A stretch of 64,000 nucleotides of DNA from Xiphydria camelus (GCA_963678675.1 OY783198.1:2237001-2301000), one strand, 5' to 3'; counted from the stretch's first letter, positions 25,030 to 38,037 are shown. The notes: generated by a model from the sequence alone, not told the origin. Program-made: numbers and translations.

Positions 25030-25800
25030 TTTTTGGAATCAGCGCTTAAGATTTTGACAAAAATCGAAATTTCTGGAATCGAACTCTCGACCATCCTATC
25101 TTGTGTATTTTTTCGCGCTGATTACGAAAATCATCAATATATTGAGGAAATCTCAAAGGAACACCGAGATATCCATGACTCTTTTATGAAAAAATAATTT
25201 TTCCAAACATAAAATCGCTGATATCTCACATTTCCTTTGAGATATGGACCTGGTAACCATGATTTTCGGAATCAGCATGAAAAAATACGTCGGATAGGGT
25301 GGTCGAGAGATGGAATTCAGAGATTTCAATTTTCGCGAAAAATTGCAAAAAATCTAAGGTAAATGCCTTAGATTTTGCCAAAAATCGCAATCTCTGGAAT
25401 CGAACTCTCGACCATCCTATCTTATGTATTTTTTCGCGCTGATTACGAAAAGTATAGTTATACTGAGGATGTCTAAAAGGAAGACCGAAATATCGATGAT
25501 TTTCCGTGAAAAAAGTAATTTTCTGGTACATGAAATCACCGATATCTTATATTTCCTTTGAGACATCGTCAATATATCTGCCATTTTCGGAATCAGCGTG
25601 AAAAAATACATCGGATAGGATGGTCGAGAGATCGATTACAGAGATTTCAATTTTCGCGAAAAATTGAACTCTCGACCATCCTATCTTATGTATTTTTTTC
25701 GCGCTGATTACGAAAGTTATAGATATATCGAGGATATCTCAAAGGAAGACCGAAATATCGATGATTTTCCGTGAAAAAAAAAAGAATTTTCTGGTAGATG
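25030..25800. repeat. Foldback repeat family A, array of alternating arms
   Basis: Arms with ATCGAACTCTCGACCATCCT (25078, 25396, 25662) alternate with their inverses (GGATAGGGTGGTCGAGAG at 25290 and GGATAGGATGGTCGAGAG at 25614). At least two hairpin units of about 270-300 bp lie head to tail. It is non-coding; short frames in it are shadows of the repeat. Confidence 0.75.
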
Positions 25801-26369
25801 TGTGAAATCAGGCATGAAATATACAGGCATCCATTTTTTAAATATATTCTACATAGATTATTAAATGCAATAAACCGAGTTTTTGTTAAACGGGTAAACA
25901 TTATTTTTGCTTAATTCCTTATGTGTATATTTATTCGTACAAAGCGTATCCTGGACCCGGACGGGGCCCAAGGAGAAATGGACCGAGGTCGCCCGCCGTC
26001 TACGAGAAACTGCTGTAAAGTTCCAGCGAGAGAGAGGTCCTCGCTCGATCCTCGTGTGTAGGAGAAACCTCGCGAATCTCAGTTTTCGATCCGACGCCTT
26101 CCAGGACGTCGCGGCATCCCTGCCCGACGCTTCTCGCATCGGTTGCGCAATCCGAAACCCACTAACCTTTTGTGTTTCGATGCACCTCGCTCCTCCGCGA
26201 TGGAAACAGTATACGCGTACAGCTCGCGACCGCGTAATAATAGGCGCGCAACCCGTTAAGGTCACTTGTCCGATGGCGTTCGAACGAATCACGACACGGC
26301 ACGTCGACGCATGACCGACATGACAAGTTTCTACTCCACCCGGGGTTGCACGAAGTACGTATGCAGATA

Positions 26370-26898
26370 CACCGAGAGAAATAATTGCTGGTGGCCAAAA
26401 GGTGTTTCCTTCGATCAAAAAAGCATGATATGTTATAATTTCAGGATGAAGCCGTGGTTTTCTCCGTTCGAACAAAATATTAGACAGGCACGAGAGAGTA
26501 ATTGTTTTTTCGTGCGCAGAAAGAATTTCTTGTTCCCACGACGGTATTCTTGAATCAAGAATACACAGTATACCTATGTCCGAAAGCAGAATATACGAAG
26601 GGACTCGCAGTTTTATGTCGATTGTCGTAGTACTTTTTCGAACAGTATAATATATGGAGCATCTGACAGGATGTGTCGTGTGAGCGAAAAATTGCGATTG
26701 CGCAGCTTCTATCTCGAAATAGTATAATACTATGGCAATCAGCGTTGAATTATAGGTCACTTTGCATACTTTGCACTCGAACGTACTGTACATATCCTTT
26801 GAACAAGAATCTGTGTATTCGTGAAAATGTGTAATATCATATTATGTTCTTGAATCGAGAAGCATTTTTTTGAGACTAGCAATTATTTCTCTCAATAT
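26370..26898. mobile_element. MITE family 1, copy 2
   Basis: The left end CACCGAGAGAAATAATTGCT and the right end GACTAGCAATTATTTCTCTC are inverted repeats. The interior shares ATGATATGTTATAATTTCAGGATG-type and TTCCCACGACGGTATTCTTG-type segments with the 38-kb and 44-kb copies. A 310-codon minus-strand frame crosses this element into unique DNA and is judged spurious. Confidence 0.75.
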
Positions 26899-28084
26899 AC
26901 AGCAACTTCCGAAAGCTTCCCGTGCGTCAGAGCGTCCAGAGAGAAGAAACGAAATCCGCCAAGTTTTTCGAATCCTTCGAGGGTCCTTTTCCAGTGGATC
27001 GAGGAGTACCTACCTCGTCTCGAGCGAAAAGTAGGTACGACGGTGGGGAGTTTCCAGAGTAGTTCGCGCAGCGTACAAGCGCGCGCGCGCTGTACCCGAT
27101 TATAAATCAAACTCTATTCGCGACTGGGTTAGTCACGGATTCGCCGGTTTCGACCGTTTGCTCTCCTATTGACACACTTAGCGCCGTGGTGTAACAGCGC
27201 AGCGACGCTCAATCGCGTCGGCGGCGCGCACCGCGTCGCGGATCTCAGGCGCGGCGACGGCGAGTTCCGGTTGGTCGCGAGTTGAGCCTCCCGATCGGCT
27301 AACGGTCGCCTCGGCCTGCGTTGAATCGCAAGCGATTCGCCGCGTTTACTCGAAACGTTCGGCTCGTTTGTAAATGGAACGCGGTCCGGCGACGCAAGGA
27401 CGTCGCGGCGTACGGGCGCGTTCCGCGGGCATTGTTCCACGCGTCCTCCCCCTTCGAGGTTCGATATAAATTGGCGAACGCGCGATGCGAGAGGAGCGGC
27501 TGGATTTTGTTGCGAGGTCGACTTTGACTCAGCCAACGAACCGGCGAGGCGAGGCGTGGCGTGACGATCGACCTTTCTCCCGTATCGCGGGATTTCCAAA
27601 AACGTTCAAAGCTTGTCGCACTCTTTCGAAGAGAGAGAGAGTGCATCGATCTTATCGCTCGCGTCGCGCGTAGCTTCGCTGAGCCGCGAATCGAGCGACC
27701 GGCGGTGGGACAATGCGCGACCGAGCGCACGGTCCAAGCGCTGACCTCGTTGCTCCGGTGTGGCACCGGAGTTAACCGTTGGTGAGCGGGCGAGCAGTCG
27801 TTGCAAAAACTTGGAAAAATGGAGAGCGACCGGTTCGAATTCTCGCTATCGAGGCCCGACCGACCTTTCGCGCGTCGATCTCGAACTCCTCCTCGTTCTT
27901 CGTCTTCTTCTGCGCGCGGATCGCGCGACCGTCCAGCAGAGCCGATTAATTATTTATCGCAAATTGGGGACCGTTACGGGCCGAGACGGTGCCGCCGCTT
28001 TTTACCGACTCGCGGAGACGCGAACGCGCGTACTGAGCGCAGCGTGGGACCGTGGCACGATCGTCACGGAGTTCGTCTCAAAAT
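26899..28084. other. CpG-rich non-coding stretch
   Basis: Overlapping frames on both strands (up to 183 codons) are Arg-rich with no recognisable domain. I see no gene, RNA or repeat of note. Confidence 0.4.
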
Positions 28085-28400
28085 CGGATCGCGATTTTCG
28101 AAATCGGCGGGAAAAATTACACCGGATAGGGCGGTCGAGAATTCGAACTCTAGAAATTTCGATTTACCCGAAAAACCGAAACAAATGTCAAGGGAATTTT
28201 CATTTCAAGATTTTACCGAAAATCGAAATCTCTGGAATCGATCGCTCGACCGTCTTATCTTATGTATTTTTTTTTACAAATGCTGATTACAAAAGGCATG
28301 GTTATTTTTAATCGACATCTCTAAGGAAATATAAGATAATCGTGATTTTACGTGTATGAAAAAATAATTTATTCACGAAAAATCATCGACTTGTCTCGGT
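28085..28400. repeat. Foldback repeat family A, copy 3
   Basis: The left arm reads CACCGGATAGGGCGGTCGAG and the right arm AAATCTCTGGAATCGATCGC then CTCGACCGTCTTATCTTATG. These are the same opposing arms as in the 2.8-kb, 25-kb and 46-kb copies. Confidence 0.65.
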
Positions 28401-29004
28401 ATTCCGTTTGCCTTCTCACTTTAAAGAAATTCATTTACTCGCGGAAATGACAGATCCTCCGAATCTCTCTCGTATTGCGGACTGTATTTTCCTCCCGTGC
28501 AATAATGCAATCACGATGCACAGCAGTCGCAGCGAAGCGCACAATCGACTAAAAGTCGCATATTAATCTCCGGCCCGGCGCCGATAGCTGTCGGCAACGC
28601 GCGGCCATTGTTTTCCATTTCTGATTACTAGGCGAGGGATGGTGTCGGCGCACCGACCATTCATTAACGATCGCGTCGGAGGAAAGTTCGCCGGTCGCCG
28701 CCGCGCTGCAACCGTGGCTTCCCGTAGTACAGGCAAGAGAGCCTTCGCTCTCGGTGTGGCGGGCGCGTTAGCGTGGCTTCATTAAAAGGCGTTACGTTCG
28801 ATGATCATTTTAATTGCCGCAAAACGCCGATACGCGAGCTGGAACGGCATTGCCCAATGCGCTGGCAACCTTTCGTAATCGCGATCGCGCCGAAAGGAGT
28901 TCGTACCGTGTATTTTATTATAAAAATTGTTTCCTTGAAAAACTCACATGCGATCGAACAGCGGAGGATGGAAGGATTCGACCGAACTTTTGCATTCGCT
29001 TCGG

Positions 29005-29135
29005 TCGCGATTATCTCATTAATCGTGAACTTTTGACCAAAGCTTGTGGAATACTTTTTTGAAGATCGTATTTCGATCTTCAAAAAGTTCTACACGCTTA
29101 TCCGCCGAAAGTGAACCGATCGGGAGATAATCTGC
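29005..29135. repeat. Hairpin repeat family H, copy 2
   Basis: The arms CGCGATTATCTCATTAATCG...TTTTTTGAAGATCGTATTT and CGATCTTCAAAAAGTTCTAC...GGGAGATAATCTG are inverses meeting at a TTTCGATC centre. Related to 16841-16987 and 59481-59616. Confidence 0.65.
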
Positions 29136-29799
29136 CGGATGTCCGATGCGATGCCCTCGAAATCACTACCTATACATTCGGAGAACGATTTGTTAAGTAC
29201 CGCGCGTACACATTTACAGAATTCTCGCCTTCCGTCGAAGAACTCCTCGAGGAGAGAGATCACGTATGTTTAAAAATGGCGGTTGACCGGTGCTAAACGG
29301 AGCGTGAACGAGAAGTCGTTCGACTGCCGCGTCAGTCTGGAAGGGGAGCGCGTGTACGTGGTCTCCTTTACGTCTGTATTCTACTGTAAATTACATATTA
29401 CGAGTACCCCTGGAGGCCTTGCACGACGTCGATGGACTCGCGCCAGAAAAATGTATCCGACACGTTTCCGTTTATTCATAGTAATCGTCGAACGCGAAAG
29501 AGATTATATTTTTCGGCACAGGGAGGTATGTATAAAATTACAGGGGGAATTTGATCGAATTTCCTCCTTTTTTTTTTTAAAGACAAAAGGAGACCGTGTC
29601 GAAAATTCGACAACCGCCTTCGCCGATCGCGATCGACCGCGATATACCTTCTGCGCGAGTGGGCGTGCGGCTCTCGACCAAATAATGGTTTCGCAACGGC
29701 CCGCGTCAAATTGCGAAGGCTGCGCGCTTTCCTCGCTCCAAGATTAACGTCTATTCAAATTAATCGCGGGCAACGTTCCCGTAAAGCCGAACGGGTCCG

Positions 29800-30100
29800 C
29801 ACTGAGAGAAATAATCGCTAGTGTTAAAAAAAACATTTCTTCAACCAAGAACACACACGATCTTAAATATTGTTAAGTATACAAATGTTTGGTCGGGGAT
29901 TTCATATTCTTGATCCAAGAAAGAAAAATTTCGTTTGGACGAGAAATCCTTCCTGCAAGGAAAAAAAAACGGCTATTCTAGCCTATCAAATATTTTCTTG
30001 CGCGAAAAAAAAAATTATAAAAATCTTGTGCTCATCGAATTATATCATGCTTTTGATCGAAGAAACAAATTTTTTGACATCAGCAATTATTTCGGTCAGG
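29800..30100. mobile_element. MITE family 1, copy 3
   Basis: The left end is CACTGAGAGAAATAATCGCT and the right end CAGCAATTATTTCGGTCAG. The interior resembles copy 1 (TTCTT-CAA motifs and A-rich runs). Non-coding, about 300 bp. Confidence 0.75.
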
Positions 30101-30571
30101 GCAGCTTTACGACCGCGAAGCAACGCTTCGAGTCGATCGGTCGCTCTTTGATTTACAATCGAGCCGCGGCAAATGCCAAACACTGCAGTGCGATCCGCTG
30201 TCGATCCCTGCTGTCTGCTTCGGTGGCGATCCGAATATTTGCAAATAGTCACTCGCGAGCGAATAGCTTCAAAACACGAGTGTCGTTTCCGCGCGCCAGT
30301 CGACGCGATAAACATTTTTACACGTGGGGCGTAAGGTAACTGTCTCAATAGCCGTACGGCTGAGCCCAGTATCCAGGCAGGCGTAAAAATTCATACAGCA
30401 GATTTTACTCAGGGTTCTTAACAGTGACACTTCCTGTAGACATCCGTAACTTATTGAAGATTTTTACCCACTCTAGTCGTTCCTTTTTATCCCGCGTGTA
30501 ATAATTTGAATTATATTATACTCGAACATATCCGGATATTTTAGGACGTGTACCTGTCATTGGGACAGTTG
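30101..30571. other. Non-coding stretch, nothing recognised
   Basis: Single-copy-looking sequence between two MITEs. No open frame with family resemblance and no repeat identified. Confidence 0.4.
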
Positions 30572-30881
30572 CACGGAGAAAGATAATTAGTTGGATCTAC
30601 TAAAAATTACTTGCGGGGTCGCGAGTAATTATTTATTTCGATCAATTTGATCTTTTTTTTTTCAAATATTAATTGAATATTCTTTCCTCGCAATCACATA
30701 CCTACTACATAATATTTCATACTACATATTACATTATTACATACCACATATTATTTCATATGAGCGCAAGGATGAGATATCAAATTGTTGTGTTAACAAA
30801 TTTCATTGATATAAATAAACAATTACTCGTGCAACCCCGTAAGTAATTTTCAGTAAATCCAACAAATTCTTCTTCTCTGTG
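30572..30881. mobile_element. MITE family 4, copy 1
   Basis: The left end CACGGAGAAAGATAATTAGT, then TTGGATCTACTAAAAATTAC and TTGCGGGGTCG, is mirrored at the right by GCAACCCCGTAAGTAATTTT, then AGTAAATCCAAC and TCTTCTTCTCTGTG. AT-rich interior, no coding sequence. Confidence 0.75.
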
Positions 30882-31721
30882 TACCTTACGCGGAAAAGAA
30901 TTTCTCTGGAGCGCGGCGCGAACACTTCCTACTATAACTTCGCTCCCGCGCACGTCTACGGAAAAATCCGAATAACGGGAAGAGAGGAGGAGGACGGTTT
31001 CGCGAGGATATCGCCGTGCATTGTGCTCCGAGAGCCGTGGAGGAGAGGAACGGTTCGACGCGGAGAAAGACCGACGAGGAGGAAAGAGGGAGGAGAGGCC
31101 GAGCTTGCGCGAAGAATGTTTATGCGTAAACACGCAATGCACGGCCGAGGCCACTTTCATGAGGCAAGGAAAGCCGTCTACCTACATCGTAGGCGGCGCG
31201 TTGGGTACCGGCGCGCGGACGCGCGGGAGGAGGAACCCGATTCGCCCGCGAGTGAACGTCGCCCGGGGGCCTTCTCCGTCGCGCGGGGCGCTTCGGTTTC
31301 TCGCCTCCGCGCGCCGATGTGCGGCGAGATAGCGAGGAAACTCGTTCGCGCTTCCTCCCTCGGCGCGAAGAGAAGCCGTCGCGCGAACCTCTCGTCGTCG
31401 ACGTCGCGGGAAAAGATCGGGATCGCGTTCCCCCCCCGCGACGTCGTCCGCGGGAGCGGAATCACTGATTCGCCCACTTATTAATAACACCGGACGGCTC
31501 TGACCTTTCGCAAGCATTCCAGTCTACATTCCGCCTTTGACTGCAACGAAGCCGTATCAACGTTACCGTTCTCGAATCTACGATCGCGGGTAGCGCGGAA
31601 GCCTTGACATTATAACGATCGAGTCCGTAGGTGGTTCCCGGCGCTCTCGCATCCTGTACGCCGCGAATTGATCGAGGCTGACACGATCGCCTCGAATTTC
31701 GACCTCTCCGCCTCGTCCGCG
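30882..31721. other. GC-rich non-coding stretch between MITEs
   Basis: Overlapping frames of up to 201 codons are Arg/Ser/Gly-rich with no recognisable domain. I see no supported gene. Confidence 0.4.
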
Positions 31722-31979
31722 CACAGAGAAGAAGAAATGGTTGGATCTACTGGAAATTGCTTGCGGGGTCGCTGATGATTTTTTATTTGCATCAATGAAA
31801 CTTTGTAATACATCTCACATGTAGATATTTCTTCCTTACGATCATGTGGAATAGCATGTGAGATTGCGAGGAAGAAATATCTGATTAATATATATATGAA
31901 AAAAAAAGATCTAATTGATATGTTAATAAATAATTACTTGCGGGGTCGTAATAGATCTAATTAATTCATCCTCTCTGTA
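31722..31979. mobile_element. MITE family 4, copy 2
   Basis: The left end is CACAGAGAAGAAGAAATGGT followed by TTGGATCTACTGGAAATTGC and TTGCGGGGTCG. The right end mirrors it, ending TTCATCCTCTCTGT. Inner arms around ACATGTAGATATTTCTTCCT and GAGGAAGAAATATCT also pair. Confidence 0.7.
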
Positions 31980-32038
31980 TACCTTTCGATGGAAGCCTCT
32001 GCGTATCCCGAATCCGGGTCGCTGCTTGAGGTAGATAG

Positions 32039-32260
32039 AAATTCATGGTGACGCTCGACGCTTGTTTTCGGCGTCGACTGGGTCGCGTGATCAAAATTAC
32101 TCGCAAATAAGCAGTTAATATTTGACGAAATTAATTTTCAACGATTTGCACCGCTCGAATGATAAGATTTACGTAAAATATCGACTGCTTATTTGTGAAT
32201 AATCCTGATCACGTGACCTATTTAACGCTGAAAACAAACGTCGAGCGTCACTGCGAATTT
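32039..32260. mobile_element. Foldback element, about 85-bp arms
   Basis: The left arm GTGACGCTCGACGCTTGTTT...CGCGTGATCAAAATTACTCG then CAAATAAGCAGT is the inverse of the right arm (ACTGCTTATTTGTGAATAAT...AAACAAACGTCGAGCGTCAC). Loop of about 45 bp, non-coding. Confidence 0.75.
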
Positions 32261-32827
32261 GTTCCCTTATCAGAGAGCGTTGAGAATCGCTGGTTCGAGG
32301 GAACCCCCTGCGCACATTCGCCTCGACGCATACGCGTGCACGCGCGTTTTCCTCGGTAAGAGAGAGGGAAATGTGAGAGGAGCGTACCGAGAAAGAGCGA
32401 GGAACACGCAGTACGCGCCCAAATGAAAGAGTTAAAGGAGCCGTCGCTTCCCGGGCTACCGAGGTTATCTGCCCGCCGATTGTCTCGGCATCTTCGATTG
32501 TCCCGACTAGCCGAGCTGTAACAGATAGACCGCGGATAGGTCGTTCCGATCTCTCGGATAGTTGCGAAATCGGCGCTTCTCTGGTTCCCCGCGGCTATCG
32601 TGCGCGTCTTCCTGGTGGGTGGTGAAGGGGGGGGGGGGAGCGCGCACGTATCCGCATCTCGGATACGCGTAGGTGCATCGACCCGAGTTTATGCAGATAT
32701 GTGTCGGCGATGCAAAAAATGCGAGCACGTATGAGTCCAGCATGATAAGTTGGAGCAACAACAGCGCGTATCGTAGTTGTAACCTTTTCTCTCTCCGCGA
32801 TGTACTCTTCTCAACGACTCTTCGTTA
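32261..32827. other. Non-coding stretch, nothing recognised
   Basis: Contains an 11-base G run near 32628-32638 and short unrelated frames. No gene supported. Confidence 0.4.
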
Positions 32828-33069
32828 CACCGAGATGAAAGGTCCAGTTGAATACGAACCCAACGGAAACATTTATTTGAGATAAATAGGAATTTGTGTT
32901 CACATCGAACGAATGTTTTGCATATCTTTGTAACCGAGTACGAAGCTAGCAGAGAGCATTTATCTAAATCAAAGAGCCTTTTTTTTTCGATGTCAATGAA
33001 ATTCCTATTCATCTCAAATAAATGTTTCCATCGGGTTCGCATTCAATTAGACATTTTCTCTGCTGGGTG
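32828..33069. mobile_element. MITE family 2, copy 2
   Basis: It starts CACCGAGATGAAAGGTCCAG and ends GACATTTTCTCTGCTGGGTG. The inner arms TTGAATACGAACCCAACGGA/TCCATCGGGTTCGCATTCAA and GATAAATAGGAATTTGTG/TTCCTATTCATCTC pair. Homologous to 19256-19514. Confidence 0.75.
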
Positions 33070-33315
33070 CAATTCCACGTAAAGTCTGTAAAACGACTTC
33101 TCCGATGCTCGTGCATTCGCATTAAACATTTAATCGGCCTAAATTCTCTACATTCAAATATTTCTCTCGAAAATCCGAGACCTCGCCGCCACTTTGACCC
33201 TTCAAGTGGCAGAAGACTGGGACACATTTTAAAACACGTTATATGAACTCTCTTTTTATGTATATAATATTTCTTGCCATGAAAAAATAGTTTTCATATT
33301 TTTAAAAATTACAGA

Positions 33316-33600
33316 TAAGGGGTAAGGTGGGGTAAGAGCGTATCTACAAAAAAATAGACGGGGCAAGTGCCTCATATCAATTTTTATTCAAGTTTCTTAA
33401 CGAATGGTGCTGCCATCTTTAATTTGTATTTTATGGTGAGTGCGTTTGTTAATTAAGCTGTTTTTCTAATCTAAGAGGTATTTCCGCAGTTGCTAACCTA
33501 AATTATTGTTTTTGTTGATATGTTGATATCGCCAAAACATACGTATAATGTACGTGCCCCGTCTATTTTTTGGTATGCCCTTACCCCACCTTACCCCTTA
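33316..33600. mobile_element. MITE with GGGGTAAGGTGGGGTAAG ends (285 bp)
   Basis: The left end TAAGGGGTAAGGTGGGGTAA and the right end TTACCCCACCTTACCCCTTA are perfect 20-bp inverses. Secondary arms AAAAATAGACGGGGCAAGTG and CGTGCCCCGTCTATTTTT lie inside. No coding capacity and no clear target duplication, so the superfamily is unassigned. Confidence 0.8.
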
Positions 33601-33913
33601 CTTATTTATATTATTTTCTCATTTGTATTAGAATTTACATTTATCTTGTGTAGAGAGTGTTAGTTTTCCATTAAAACATCAGCTAGGAGACTTAGGTCTG
33701 GTGAGAAACTATTCTCCCAGTAAAACTTAAAGGGTTAACCGGAGCGACGCAGAGTAGTTCTGTTCCTCACGGGCGATCCGGAAAGAAATGAATTTACCAC
33801 GCACTGACCTAGGATCCAAACACGAGTCGCCGATCCTGCCCACTATACTACTGGTATGAAAGTGATCGGGTCCAAGATAGAGCCGTAAGTGGGTCGAACC
33901 GAGTCCGAGCGCA

Positions 33914-33931
33914 GGGGCCCCCGGGGGCCCC
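33914..33931. repeat. Perfect 18-bp GC palindrome
   Basis: GGGGCCCCCGGGGGCCCC is perfectly self-complementary. It lies next to a moderately GC segment (33720-33900) unlike its AT-rich neighbours. Confidence 0.7.
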
Positions 33932-34390
33932 GACAGTTTCATTTCATTTTTTAGCTCGCTCGTTGAAAGTCGATATTACGAATGCGCGCACACACAGTCT
34001 TCTCCCGTACCGCGGAGGAATTCGTCCTATTTTCTCTCTCTTTCCTCGTTCCATCGCCCGCGAGCGCGTCTTCTTTCGTATCGGTTCGCACCAACTTAAA
34101 AAGCTTCTGATACGCGATGCTTACACCCGGGGATCCTTTTTACATCGCAGCGCTCGATAGTCGCCCCGTTTACTATTACGAACGAGCAAATCGTTCCGTC
34201 GTTCCGCGCTATACCTATATATATAGAAAGGAAGGCGCGTGCCGATCTGCCGCGATTTCACGCTCCGCGGCTTCGGTGGGCCCCGGGACGTCTTTCCCCG
34301 ATACGGGGTATCCCGGTGCCTCGCGCGGGCCCGTTACCGCTTTCGACGACGCGGTTGACGCGCTTATCGCCCGCTTCGGTCGTCGTCTCC

Positions 34391-34423
34391 GCCTCCTCCT
34401 CCTCCTCCTCCTCCTCCTCCTCC
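34391..34423. repeat. CTC trinucleotide microsatellite
   Basis: About eleven tandem CCT/CTC units in otherwise non-coding GC-rich DNA. Confidence 0.85.
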
Positions 34424-37400
34424 GTCCTTCTCGCAGTATCTCGCGAGAACCGTTATCGAACCTGTCATTCTAGCCTCGCACCGAGATAGTTTTGCTTTTT
34501 GCCTTCGACGTACGTCGATTCGCCTCGCGCTTATCGCGGATATCGGTGTCTGGGATCGGAATGCGAGGAGGGAGAAAAGGGAATGATCGACTCTGCGCGA
34601 CACTGTCGCACGGGCGATGCACCGTTTTACGATCGGTAGTGATCGCGGCTATATGAGAGCCGAGAAACACCCGTGGCTGTAAAAATGTCGAAAGGCATGA
34701 GAAATCGTGTCGTTGCGGAGCACACGGCGTATCGGTGATGTACGAATGGCGAGTGCGCGGTACACAGGAAGATACGAGTACGGTATGTATCGCCGGTTGC
34801 GGCAATCATCACTCGTAGGATCTGCAGTAAAAGGGAAGTGGAACGGATATCTTTCGATTCTAATCCAAGCGGGTCTTTTACCGATGCCTCTCACTCGTAC
34901 GAGTCGATGAATACGGCTCGTTGTGCCATTGTACCGAGAGAAATCTGTTAAAAAATACCTACCAATTAAATTTCGCTGAAATATTGTAATCGCAGTAACG
35001 ATCGTTGCTGCTGCAATTTTTTTAATTCCGCTACACTTTATTTGCCACGCGTCGACGATATACTTTTTCTCCTTGCACGCATACTGTTGCAGGTGCAGGT
35101 CGACTTGCACGACCGGTAATTGAAAAATGTAAATGAGATTAGCCAGCTGCCGCGATTAGCGGCACGATTCACCGATCTGGCCCGACAAACAAACGAAATA
35201 AAGCCCTGTCCCACGCCGGCGTACTTATAATAATTAACGACATGCGCGAATGGTGCACGACCGCTGCACGGACACTATAGGCATAGTTATACTCTCTCGC
35301 GAACGCAGAGACAGGATGCGCTTAGAATGCGCGACGCGCTTCTTAAAAAACATTAACGACACGACGCATGTTAATAAGCGCCGAGTTAACAGTATCAGGC
35401 GTATACCTACGTATGTTCCTCGTCGCGAGGTGTGTCAGGCCTACATCGACGCGACTGTGTAGTACATCGGCACGGACTTCTGACGGCATCGCGCCGTGGC
35501 TCCGTTCATTCCGTACGACGGCCTCTCTTTCGGCGGATGACGTATTTTATTATCGAGGGTCTTCGGACTTTTTTAATTGTATTTAGGTCGCGCAACGGTC
35601 GCACTAATTTGTGCTCCGTGTGAATCATAGTTAAATGTATCCTTCGGGTGTGAGATAATCGACGTCATCTCGATAAGTACCTATGTCGAACTGGATGGTG
35701 ACCCCCGACAAAAAAACTTTCTCGAGGCTACCATTCGTAGCTCCTTGCTGGTTTCATTGAGATTCTTTCATGGATAAATCCCTACTGTTATGGACCATTC
35801 GGGACGACTCGGATTTTTCCGGGACCACCGTCGAAACTCTGAGAATTTGTTCGATTTCATACGAAAGCCACTTATCGAGAACGAACGCTTCATTTCCCAC
35901 ATCGCGTGTGAGCGTCTCCGAGGAGAGTCTTCGGCAACATCACGGACTCCTTTTAAGAGATGGGAAGATCGAGGTCGAAGCTCTCAGATACAGCCGGAAG
36001 AGCGTTCCTACGCGCGGCGCGTATATTTCCAGCGAACGACGAACGGGTCGGCTCTCTTTCCTCTCCTTCCTCGCAGTCGTCATCGTCCGAGCCTCTTCCT
36101 CGGGCGATACGCACCGGGCATAAACCACCGCCATCTTTGTCGAGAACGGGTTTCCGCGCGGGTCGCAAAACACCATCTATGAGCACCGATGTGTCTCCCT
36201 CGGACCATTATTCCGAGTCTCGAGCGTCTGCGTCACGGGAGATGAAGAGTCTCTTACGATCGCGCGATCGTAACAATAATACTGAATTCGTGCCGTGTGC
36301 GGTTTGCGAGGGAGAAAGAAAGAGAGCAATACAATGGTATATGCTGGAGGAGAGAATGAGAGAAGGATGATGATCCACTCGACGTCTTCACTCGACTTGT
36401 CGCTCGATTTTAATTTATGCATCCATTAGGAAGAACTCGCTCCTAAATAAAAGAATACATGCGAAATCAAAACACTCTGAGTCGCCTGGAATATTCAATT
36501 GCGGTGACCGGATAAAGTTCAGGCGTCTGATTAAAAAGTAAGCCTTTTTTCATATCGAACGATGCTCCCGAGAATGATAATAATAGCGAATACGTTTCAC
36601 AGAAAACAAATCTGAAATTAATATAAAAATACATCGGACCGACGAATACCACGGGTACCCAAATACAATGTAAAAGTTCTCGCGTATCCCACGTCCCGAA
36701 CGTACCGTGAGAGAGGAGAAAATGGGAGTGAAAGTCCTCCGATCGAGCGAGTACAATGCCTTCGGATCCAAGGTCTAAGGTCGACGAGTGATTTACTCGA
36801 ATCATCGAAAGCAGAACACGGGCGATACATTTACCCGAATATATTTATGCGATTGTCTCTCGATCGATCGCTTGTTTTCGGTCACCTTCGATCTCTGCGG
36901 CGAGCGTTTTATTTGTATTCGATTTGGCGTGCTCGAGACAGACTTCTTGCGAATTTAACTCTGAAGAGATTACGCATACATATACTTTGGTTTAAGCACC
37001 GACAAAAGTTTAAACAGAGCCGCGATTTTCTTTATTCAAGATTCGTTCACGAAGTATATAAATTAATGTTCTCTCACTTCGTTATAAACGATATAACTAA
37101 AACTTTCTTCGCCTTCCAATTTGTATCCTAAGAGTACTTATAAACCGCGAGTGCAGGCAGCCGTGCGACCAGACTTACACGTCTGGGCATCGAGGTGCGA
37201 CAGATGTCTATCTGTACCAGTTTTCACGCATCGGCTTAGGCGTTCCGCAAACTTTCAAACGAAAAGTGGGTGTTCGAAAAAAAAAAGGAGACAGCGATAA
37301 GGCAAATTCTAGCTCTCTTACGCGAGACGCGGCCGCAGGTACATACATTCATTATCCACCGTATGTTAATCATCGGCGTGTCCGCGTTCGAGATCCCGTG

Positions 37401-38037
37401 TAGGTACTCACTCGAGTGCGTCAGAGTTGACGATGGCGTTTCGCAGGTTGTCGACTTCGGTGTCCGCTGTACGGGAGTTTCGATAACCCGCTAACCCAAT
37501 GAGCGCCCCTCTCTCCCTCTTTCTACGCGTTTTTTTTTCCCCCGCGCTTCGTCTCTCCTCTTTTCCCTGCGCCGAAAGGCAAAGAGCGTCGGCACTTGAC
37601 AACTTCAGCTGCGACGACGGCGTGGGCCGTGGATTAGCAATTCTAACTTTCTAGGTCTGCGGCGCGGCGTCCCCCCGTCCGAATCTTTCGCCAGGCCGCA
37701 GTAGGATGAGGTTGCGCAATTTCATCTCGCGCCGGAGAAATTGCGTCAGGGAGCATTGTCAAATGATGCAACGCGATCACGCGTGATTGCGCGGGCTTGC
37801 GTAATCGCACGGACCGGACGGTGCCGATCGATCGAACTTTGCCGTTTTGTGACTTTATAAAGGCTTTTCTTGAGGCGTCGCGAGCCGAGCCGACCTTTGG
37901 TAGACGATTCGAAATCGAATTGGGGAAATGCGGGAGAAATTTGGTCGCGCTGATGAGGAAAAGTATGACTAAAATTCACTCGAATTTTTCAGCAAAGTAT
38001 TCTCAATCCTTTCTTTAAAAATAACACGAGGCGCCTA

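Noticed and set aside
25861..26793. 310-codon open frame on the minus strand
   Set aside because: It runs across half of a family 1 MITE and into unrelated unique DNA, has no family resemblance and no splice context; chance read-through is more likely.
27820..27850. GGTTCGAAT resembling a tRNA B box
   Set aside because: No cloverleaf, A box or anticodon stem could be built around it.
34927..35070. ACCGAGAGAAATCTG resembling a CACYGAGA MITE end
   Set aside because: No matching inverted end could be found within about 1 kb.
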